Origin: Actinernus sp. WN-2022
Taxonomy: Eukaryota > Cnidaria > Anthozoa > Actiniaria > Actinernidae
Assembly: GCA_030867875.1 (NCBI GenBank)
Contig: JAOWCC010001634.1
Coordinates: 56,965,860-57,029,859, forward strand
Direction of reading: 5' to 3'
Length of the DNA stretch: 64,000 nt
Part shown: positions 56,956-64,000 of the stretch, one piece after another
Layout of the letters: each line of letters opens with the position of its first letter
Numbering within the stretch: position 1 is the stretch's first letter
Made by a program: the position numbers and the translations under genes
The notes under the pieces: generated by a model
The model's database searches: none
Seen by the model: the letters and a program-made list of their open reading frames with translations, nothing else
What the model was told of the DNA's origin: nothing

Positions 56956-58301
56956 CTATTGATTACAAAATAATGAAAACAAAAATTAGTAAAAAGCTGT
57001 ACTTTAACTATTGTTGCATTGTTCAGTGACTTGGTTACATTTGCCATTAAAAAGGATGATCGGGGGACGAATGTCGTGCTCATTGGATATGATTTCAGCA
57101 AGAAATGACTGACATTAAAAACTTATGCTTCCTTCAGGTATCATTAACTGCACATAGATTTAAAACAATGGGTCTTGCACTGCTAAAGGTGGCATGGCCT
57201 CGCGGTTAACACACTGAGTTCGATTCCCTGTGCACTCGACCACGTTTGTAAAAAGCCAGTCAATTTACCTCATCGTTAACTGGGATTCTTATTCTGTTTA
57301 GTTTAAACATGGCCACATCGGCTTATGCTGCAATTAAATGCACTGTGTAAGTGCTATTATTATTTAAAGAATAAACAAGGCATCACTAAATCAAAAAAGA
57401 ATACATCACCCATTCTAGAAACCCTCTGTAGTAACCAGCAGTGTTAATTATCCCAATTGGTTTGTTGTGAAGACCCAGCTGACGCCTAATGTTATATCAA
57501 GAGTTAGTTCAACTTCCTCACTATTTAACATTTCATTAAATTCATTATAACTAAGGTACGTTGTATGCACATGTTACTATTCATTTAACAACTGGATTCC
57601 ATTATGCCATTCATCTGTCCTCGTACGGTGTAGATGCAACATGAAGAGAACAAAATGTGCCACGAGAAGCAGTTGCGTGGCTAACTGATGTTCTCTACGT
57701 TTTGGCGTCATCTGTGCATCTGCACGGCAGAATGGAATCTGTTTTATACAATAATCGCAAACTAAAAACTGAAAATATCCGATCAAAACGAGTTGAGAAA
57801 TTGGTTGCGCACGCTCATGACGCCATCCATGTGTGTCCTAATTACACATGGCTCTTGGACAATCGGAGCGTGCGTTGCGGACTGGTTATTTAACAAATAA
57901 AGAAGCCTTGGCCATGTTTTATACTATCATAAAACACGATGGGCATTTGAGAACATGTGAGAAATGTTAAAGCACAAGCCGAAGGCGCGTGCTTTCAACA
58001 TTTCTCGAGTGTTCTCAAGTGACCAGAGTGTTTTATGATAGTATAAAACATGGATTTAAGACTTCTTTATCTGTTTTATGATATATATTTATGCGCGCGA
58101 CGAAAGGGAACCGTCAGTTGAAAACAATAAAACACGGCAAACCATGTTAAATACTCTGATAAAACATGGCTTTTTAGCCAATCAGAGCGCGTGTACTATC
58201 GTATCTATATTATGAAAATAAATTATAGCGTACCATGTTATCATCTCCAGCAGTTCCTCTGCTGTTCCAAATCCACCAGGGAGGGCTATGAATGCATCGG
58301 C
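56824..58301 (-). CDS. LOG-family (lysine-decarboxylase-like) phosphoribohydrolase, 3' three exons only
   Basis: Minus join 58301-58234, 57485-57410, 56955-56824 encodes the last 92 residues: [58 protein letters not shown] and a C-terminal helix. PGGFGTAEE is the PGGxGTxxE signature of LOG proteins, which cleave nucleoside 5'-monophosphates (cytokinin activation in plants and bacteria). The TW-x-QLGxHxKPxG and GYY motifs follow in the expected order. Phases close (2, 0). The N-terminal half (GGGxxGLMG, MHxRK) is not found between 58302 and 64000; it is beyond the window, lost, or displaced by the MITE and DIRS insertions directly upstream. The animal role is unknown. Confidence 0.82.
57189..57370 (+). 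repeat. tRNA-derived SINE
   Basis: TGGCATGGCCTCGCGGTTAA (A-box-like) and GAGTTCGATTCCCTGTGCAC (B-box region) about 25 bases apart, then an unrelated body ending with ATTATTATTT. Too degenerate to be a tRNA gene. It lies in the LOG-like intron. Confidence 0.6.
57410..57485 (-). CDS. LOG-like penultimate exon
   Basis: Acceptor AACATTAG/G; donor GAATGG/GTGATG. Encodes [20 protein letters not shown] and GFLEW. Confidence 0.82.
57899..58068. mobile_element. 170-bp palindromic MITE
   Basis: Arms TAAAGAAG..TGTTTTATACTATCATAAAA and its inverse face each other around AAGCCGAAGGC. Outer halves are nearly perfect. It lies in the intron between the last two visible LOG motif exons. Confidence 0.8.
58234..58301 (-). 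CDS. LOG-like exon with PGGFGTAEE signature
   Basis: Acceptor TTTAAATCAG/G; donor ACATG/GTACGC, phase 2. The upstream exon must end in phase 0; none was found. Confidence 0.85.
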
Positions 58302-58419
58302 CTGATTTAAAAATCGCAAAAAGGAGTTGACATGAAAAACGTACCAAATGGTCCTTGTGCAAATGGTTGTTATGTAGTAGATACATTTCTTTCATTGACC
58401 GAATGATAAAGGCTGTGCC

Positions 58420-58741
58420 AATTACCCTATATCATTATGACGTCACGGTTTGTTTATGAGGGGGACATAATCGACTTGAATAGAATTTTGATCATGAACT
58501 AAATCTGCTGAGGAAAATTTAACTTCGAATTGTCTGGTTTCCACATATCAGCTGTATCAATGTTTATCCCACAATATTTACCGTATTTGGTGGCTGTTAC
58601 CGCTATTCTACGTTCTACAAAATGCATTTCATAGCGATTTGCTTTGTGTTGTTGCTGTTTTGTCCCCCTCCCACGACCGTGATCCTTAGCGTTTAAACAA
58701 TAGATTGTTTTGATTTGACGTCATAATGATATAGGTCAATT
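58420..58741. mobile_element. 322-bp MITE, single copy of the family dimerised at 13041
   Basis: Ends AATTACCCTATATCATTATG and, inverted, AATTGACCTATATCATTATG, both continuing ACGTCA. The interior matches each half of 13041-13698. It lies 119 bp upstream of the first visible LOG-like exon. Confidence 0.88.
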
Positions 58742-58984
58742 ACATGTATGTCATTTGCAAAGTTCATTTTATAATTAACATAAAATCACAATTCCTCAAC
58801 ATACTAATGTAAGAAGCCCGTAAATTTAGCTATTATGTTGAGTATAAGTGCACTGGGTTCTTTAGAATGTTGTTAGTTTTAAATTTAGCTTATGAAACCA
58901 TGCATCCTCAACTGAATTTTGCTAAAATTTCAAGAATGTATTAGCATCCCCAATATAATGATTCATCCCCAATTTCAATAAACT

Positions 58985-60180
58985 AGCTAGTTAACTAAGG
59001 CATAAGCTCGAGGTTCAGTGCCCGGAGCCAGAGCAGCGTCAGGGTTGCCAGGTTAACATGGTAACCAAACAGCCCAGAGCCGCTGCTTTGTCCCTCCATG
59101 ATCGTAACGAGGAGCAACTGACAAGCGAAACCCAAAACAACGCGCAATAACAATAAATCAAAAGTCCTGGATGAGACGCCGACCCAGGGCTGCGCGACTA
59201 CACTACAGTGCCCCCAGCGCACGCGGGATATTTAACCATGCCAAAATTGCAATTTAGCACCGATTAAATAAACCTGCTAGTTTAAACTAAGGCATAAGCT
59301 CGATGGTCCTAACTGAAGTGAAAACAGAGTTGGAGGTTCAGTGCCCGGAGCCGAAGCAAATAGCCCAAAGAGACCTAAGTGGAGCCGAGCAAGGGAGTGA
59401 CCCAACTCCAGATGCCGAGACCTCGGCGAACTCGGGAGGCTGGCAGACCGTGCTACCTTGTACAACACTCAGGGAAGGCTGAATGCCAGATGCTGCTAGA
59501 AGATTAGAAACCCATAGAAACCTACTGCAAGTTACAGAGCTGGAGAACTGAAGCACCGCTCTACTCTGCAGCTGTACGTTGCAGGAATGGAGTTGGTACG
59601 TTAAGCTCGAGCAACCCAGCAGTGAACCGTGCTGTGGGTAAGCGGTAACACCAAGCCTGGGATTACACGCAGGGGAAGCTAAAGGGAGCAATGTGGAGCT
59701 AGGAGGTAACCTAGGCTTTACGCCGCAGCAGCCGTATTTCAAGCAAGAAATTCCTCAGGGAGGTCAGGCACTGAGGGGGGCTAGGCAAAATAGAGCCCCC
59801 GAGACCGCGGCCAATCACGGTGAATGACCGTGATCCTCTGCAGCAAGCATAGCTGATGAGCCCAAACCGGGCAAGCAGGAAAACAAAGTGGCACTTACCT
59901 GTGCAAGCCTCGAGACCAGTACAAAGGCTACGATGATCAAGCAGACATCGGGCACAGCACAACACAAATGAAAAATACTAAATGAAGGAGAATCTAATCT
60001 GAAGGGCCGGCACGCCTAAAAAAAACTGCTGGATAGCAGCCGCGGCAGTAGCAAGACGACACATCACAGGACGACTGCAACATGGCAAGACACTGAATAA
60101 TTACTGGATGAATGGAATGATCCAACTCGACCAGCCCAAACTAATAAAATATTCCTAAACCACGGTTGCACCAGCTGCAG
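58985..60180 (-). repeat. non-coding part of the DIRS-like element with internal direct repeat
   Basis: AAGGCATAAGCTCG and GGTTCAGTGCCCGGAGCC occur at 58998-59031 and again, separated by 30 extra bases, at 59291-59353. More GC-rich than its surroundings. The open minus frames (59338-59965) do not resemble known proteins. It probably represents the 3' terminal region of the retroelement. Confidence 0.5.
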
Positions 60181-62810
60181 GGAAACTGAAGCCAGATCAT
60201 CTGGTGCGAGGCGCACCAGAGACTCCGACAAGCCGGCTAGAGAAGCAGCACCGATGCGGAAGCTGTGAGAAGAGTAATGGCCGTCCTACTGTTAAATTTA
60301 GCCTTAGCGAGGGGAGATCCATCCTGGTGCAGAGATAAAGGGCCTTGAGCTGGACCTCTCAGCGAGAGACGTGGCTGAATATGTGAGTCGATCACCAAGT
60401 CATCCACTGCTAGGTGAAAGGAAGGGTCGAATGCTTCCAGGGGAGGAGAAGTAAACCCGGTGCTGCGGAGGAAGCCAAAGAAGGCTAACCAGAGGGCGGC
60501 CCAGAACATAACATCGTCTGTTGATGAGAAATCCAGAGCATGGCGCAGATAGCTGGTGATAGCTGGTGTAATGGGAAGTCTAGTATCTTTGGAGGGCCCC
60601 TGTATCCTACGGAAGCCATAAACCACCCTTTGCAAACGTAGGCAGTTCTCTAAAGGGTTGGGAAGACCTAAATTAATCCGCAAGGAGCTTTGAGACCATT
60701 GCCAGCCAAGAAGGCCACAAAAGCGATGAGACACTCCTTTGAAGCTGGGAGACTGGAAGAGAACAAATGATTGGAACGTTCACAGAAGGACAAGAACAGG
60801 TTTTAACCTGAAGTGTATATTTTGTGGGAACTTGGGGCAAGTCTAGCACTCAGGAGAACTGAAACATGCGACTATGCGAAGGTAAGCCGGAATGGAGACA
60901 GGGGAAGCATCTGCTGCTGGAGCTAGCTGGTGAAATCTGGCCATCTGAAAACGAGAAAGTGCATCCGCAATTGAATTTAACACCCCAGAAATGTGAGGCT
61001 GACACGATGAATGAGTGCTTGGCCGATGCGAGAATCAAACAGCGCAGAAGGTGCATGACACAAGGAGAGCGTGACGTGCTAGATCGGAGGATGTGAACAA
61101 CTGCCTCATTATCCAGCTAGAAAAGGAAGCGCTTGGATATCCAGTGAGAGCCCCAAAGATCAGCGGCCACCACAATGGGAAACAATTATTTGTAAGTGAT
61201 GGACAAACAAAGGGCGACTACTTGTTTCGAAGGGGGAAACTCTCTTTAGTTTCCCCCTTTCCGGGGACCGGGAACGTTACTCCATAAAGAGCAGACAAGG
61301 CTTGAGTTGGACTTCGTTTTACTTTATTCGTTTGTCCTGTGCGGACCTCCCACACCAGCCAACTCCATGCGGATCCCCCGCACCAACCAACTCTGTGCGG
61401 ATCCCCCGCAACAACCAACTCCTTTCTCTACTTTCATGCTCTCTCTCTCTCTCTAACTTTTACAATGCTACTGCTTAAGTAGTAAAGACATACACGCGTG
61501 TTCAAGCTTGCAAGTTATGCTGGGAAAACAAGTTATAAACCTGTCTTACCAGATATACAGCGGCTTCATGACGTAACGTAAAATCGTACGCCCAAACGAA
61601 CCTTAAAACGAATTTTAGAGTATTTTAGAATTATGAAACTAACCAAATTTAACGATGTTCGTTTAAGACAGTAAGACCTAACTGTCCAAGAAGAAATATC
61701 TAGGTTAAAATCGAAAACAAGTGAATTCAAGAAGGTGAAAGTTCTCTCTAGTCAATGACTAAATAAACAAAATGACATACGCTCAAGGAGGTGCTTATTC
61801 GCTGTTCGCGTGAATTTGCACAACCTGCACAGCAGAAGTTCTGCTAAATCTGTACGTGTTATTAGAAGATAACAACAGGATGCAAAACTACATTAGGATT
61901 AATTGACAAGCCAGTAATTACTAAGCTAGTATTACCTTGGGCAAGACACTAACTGCTGCCAGGTAAAATATCGTCAAAGACACATTTAGAATATAAAAAG
62001 AACTAAGTTGAAACGCACAAGATAAAAGTGCATTGATTTAAAGAGGAATTTTCTCGGTAAAAGCAGTAAAAACTAACTTTAACTTAATAGGTTTTTGTGG
62101 GAACGCCCTATACAAATAATAAATGCTGAAACATAAGGAGAACATCCGTTGGATTTACAATTCTGACCACAGTATAATCAGATATGTCACTATTTTAATC
62201 CCTTAGTCCCATTAATTTTATCTTCCAAGAAGGCCGTCAGGACGCTCTGGCACCATAAATGACAGCTTTCTTTGCAACAAGACTTTGCAACAATTTTTGT
62301 TTCCTTTTATCCGTAGTTTTGTTTCCCATTAATATTTAATTTGACGAACTGATATGTTCTCGGAACATTACTAGCGAATCCTCAGGACTGGATTCCAAAT
62401 CCAATCGAGAGAATTAACTTTAAATTCTAGAATTATTTATCGTGTAACATACTGGCCTTGGAACCACTGGCCCTGGAAGAAGGTGCCAAACCCAGCAGAA
62501 CCAGAAGCATCGCTGCAGACCTGGAAGTCAGAGGGTGGAAGCCAGTCTGGCATGAGAAAAAAGCTGCATCCATTCCAATCCCTCAAGAAAAGGTCCCACC
62601 AAAGAAGGTCAGTCCTAGCAGCGGGAGTAAGGCGGATATGATGCCGGGCACCAGAAATAGCCACGGTAAAATCGATGAGCCTCCACGAAAAGATGCGCTC
62701 AGGATGGCCACCTTGCAGCAATGATGGAGACCGATCAAAGCTTGTAACTCCTTGAGGGTACATGAACGCCACGAAAGCCAGGAACGGACCTCTTTGCCTA
62801 CCTTTGACAG
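60180..62810 (-). pseudogene. DIRS-like tyrosine-recombinase retroelement, 5'-truncated and frameshifted
   Basis: Reading the minus strand: RNase H-adjacent block RSWLSWRSCTLKELQALIG, then ISGARHHIRLTPAARTDLLW WDLFLRDWNG and CSDASGSAGFGTFF (62800-62437, one frameshift); HISGVLNSIADALSRFQMAR (about 61020-60950); then a tyrosine recombinase, GFRRIQGPSKDTRLPITPAI, MFWAALWLAFFGFLRSTGF, and HSFRIGAASLAGLSESLVR (60734-60180), the last being the HxxR catalytic region. Reverse transcriptase proper is missing at the 5' side and several frames are broken. Domain order (RT/RH then YR) is that of DIRS/Ngaro-type elements. Confidence 0.82.
61100..62430. other. degenerate interior between RNase H and HISG block
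   Basis: Contains a short tandem CCAACTCxxTGCGGATCCCC repeat (61340-61425), a CT-dinucleotide run (61438-61454) and otherwise unrecognised AT-rich sequence. It is probably an insertion into the retroelement, since about 1.4 kb here separates domains that normally adjoin. Confidence 0.45.
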
Positions 62811-62995
62811 CTTCTAAATTTTCAGACGGAACGAGATCGTCCGCTCACTTCCTCCCCCCTCCTCCTCCCCGTCTGATGGACTTTGGTAGAAACCGTGTTC
62901 CTGACGTCATTTTCATTTCGACCAGAGCGAAGGCTTCGTTTTTAGAGAACTGAGGTATGCGTGGAATGTGTAGTGGAGACTGAAGGTGAAGCCAA

Positions 62996-63130
62996 ATGGC
63001 GGACGATACAAACGGACTTGATATGGCATTGGAGAAAGCGTGCGAAACTTTCGGCATTTCTGAATTATTTCCCGAACAGAGAAAGGCATTATTATCCTTC
63101 GTTTCCCGGAAGGACCTTGGCCATCACAGC
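62996..63130 (+). pseudogene. RecQ-like helicase N-terminal fragment
   Basis: ATG in GCCAAATGGCGG context starts MADDTNGLDMALEKACETFG, then ISELFPEQRKALLSFVSRKD. FxxxQxxALxxFVxGKD is the zone just before the Walker A motif in RecQ-type helicases. The GKS/T loop never appears and the frame diverges after RKD, so this is a first-exon fragment. CT-rich sequence upstream (62850-62880) may be its old 5' UTR. Similar fragments are common in repeat-rich invertebrate genomes, but I cannot count copies from here. Confidence 0.5.
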
Positions 63131-63726
63131 TGTATCTATAGGCGACCACCAGGTCGAGAATCGAGAGAGGAGAAATTATGTAGCCTTCTACAACTTCTAC
63201 AGCTCGCCAGAATCACGCACTTTCAAACTTCAAACTTATGCCGATTTCTCAGAAGGCTATCCTGTTTGAGCTGATCTGGTTCTTTGGGCAGCAGGAACTT
63301 TTTAAACAGGATATTTCGTACATTATTTCAAGCGCATGGTCACAACACTGATCTAACTACCGAATTTGTTGTACTTACAATTTGTCAAAATCAAGACTGT
63401 TCAAAATTCTGAAAACAATATTTAGCCAAATGTAATCCAACTTTTACCATGACATATTCACTATATGTGTTCATTCCTGTAGAAATTTCATACCATCCCA
63501 TGAAAGATTTAGTCTTCTTAAAGTGCCAATGACATGAAGAATCGATCCCGTTTTTATTTTATTTTATTAAATTATATGCTCCCTTGGTCACTTTGTACAA
63601 TTAAAAATCAATTTGGAGAGCGCAAACATATTTTTTTTCGTATCGAAGTCAGGCAAAGTTGCTAAAATCAGGCGCCTATAGATGCAGCTGTGATGGCCAA
63701 GATCCTTTCGGGAAACGAAGGATAAC
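63090..63726. repeat. inverted repeat built from the helicase fragment
   Basis: ATCCTTCGTTTCCCGGAAGG and CTTGGCCATCACAGCTGTAT CTATAGGCG (63090-63145) recur inverted at 63670-63726. Arms about 55 bp, spacer about 525 bp, AT-rich. Confidence 0.8.
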
Positions 63727-63861
63727 AAGAGGCCCTGAGTGGCCTTAACTCGGGCTACCTATAAATAGGTTAATACATGGAGTTGTAGTACATGGTTTGT
63801 GCTAGGGGACCGGATAATTGATTCACTACTGATGCTTGTGATAATTTATATATAATAGATT

Positions 63862-64000
63862 GGACCTTTTTGCAGGAATGCAATCACGTGGTTGTACTAG
63901 ATGGCAAACAAATATTTAAAGGCACTTGTACGAGATCGGTAGCGTTATTAGCAAAACCTGTTTGTAAATGCTATTTTCCACCTTCTTCCAATTCTCAACC
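63862..64000. mobile_element. MITE (GGCCTTTTGCAGCT family), runs past window end
   Basis: Starts GGACCTTTTTGCAGG, CACGTG follows, then ACTTGTACGAGATCGGTA and TTATTAGCAAAACCTGTTTG as in the inverse of 25079-25370. About 150 bases are visible; the other end lies outside. Confidence 0.7.

Noticed and set aside
57577..57893. Opposed frames of about 70 codons in the LOG-like region
   Set aside because: No acceptor or donor in matching phase and no family motif on either strand; they lie in the intron between LOG exons.
58345..58400. Additional LOG-like exon ([18 protein letters not shown])
   Set aside because: It vaguely echoes the MHxRK region but would leave an intron of under 50 bases before the next exon and lacks the Arg-Lys pair.
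59338..59965. Two overlapping minus-strand frames of 84 and 134 codons
   Set aside because: Ser/Leu/Cys-rich composition with no domain, lying in the non-coding end of a retroelement.
61218..61418. Trp/Gly/Val-rich minus frame
   Set aside because: Translation of a short tandem CCAACTC/GGATCCCC repeat.

Overview
The window is animal genomic DNA. Genes are split into short exons with GT/AG introns and are surrounded by AT-rich, repeat-laden sequence. The mix of CR1/L2-like LINE, Penelope-like, DIRS-like, piggyBac-like, Tigger/pogo-like and many palindromic MITE remnants, together with tRNA-derived SINEs, suggests a marine invertebrate. An anthozoan cnidarian such as a stony coral is my best guess, but this is inferred from repeat style and protein resemblance and was not tested by any search.

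Layout. 1-14.1 kb is gene-poor: a Penelope-like endonuclease remnant near 0.7-0.9 kb, then a large composite foldback region (4.58-11.3 kb) built of long inverted repeats, CTC/GAG tracts, a broken LINE and a truncated piggyBac-like MITE, then more palindromes and a head-to-head MITE dimer at 13.04-13.70 kb. 14.19-28.71 kb (+) is a complete TEX2 gene in four coding exons, whose introns are full of TIR elements. 33.67-45.05 kb (-) is a complete nine-exon EEF2KMT (FAM86) methyltransferase gene, with a 2-kb 53-bp minisatellite in its last intron. 45.28-54.97 kb (+) is a complete three-exon RNPS1 gene, head-to-head with EEF2KMT across about 225 bp. 56.82-58.30 kb (-) holds the last three exons of a LOG-family (PGGxGTxxE) phosphoribohydrolase-like gene whose 5' part is not visible. 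59-62.8 kb (-) is a decayed DIRS-like tyrosine-recombinase retroelement. 63-64 kb carries a RecQ-like N-terminal fragment and one end of a MITE.

Roles. TEX2 is an ER-anchored SMP-domain lipid-transfer protein. EEF2KMT methylates elongation factor 2. RNPS1 is a splicing activator and peripheral exon-junction-complex factor. The LOG-like protein would cleave nucleoside 5'-monophosphates if active. The genes share no obvious pathway. The shared EEF2KMT/RNPS1 promoter, with a YY1-type AAGATGGCGGC site over one start codon, is the one regulatory link the sequence shows.

Exon models were built by hand from splice sites, reading phase and family resemblance. Every exon-to-exon phase in the three complete genes closes without a stop. 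Repeat boundaries are by eye and may be off by a few bases.
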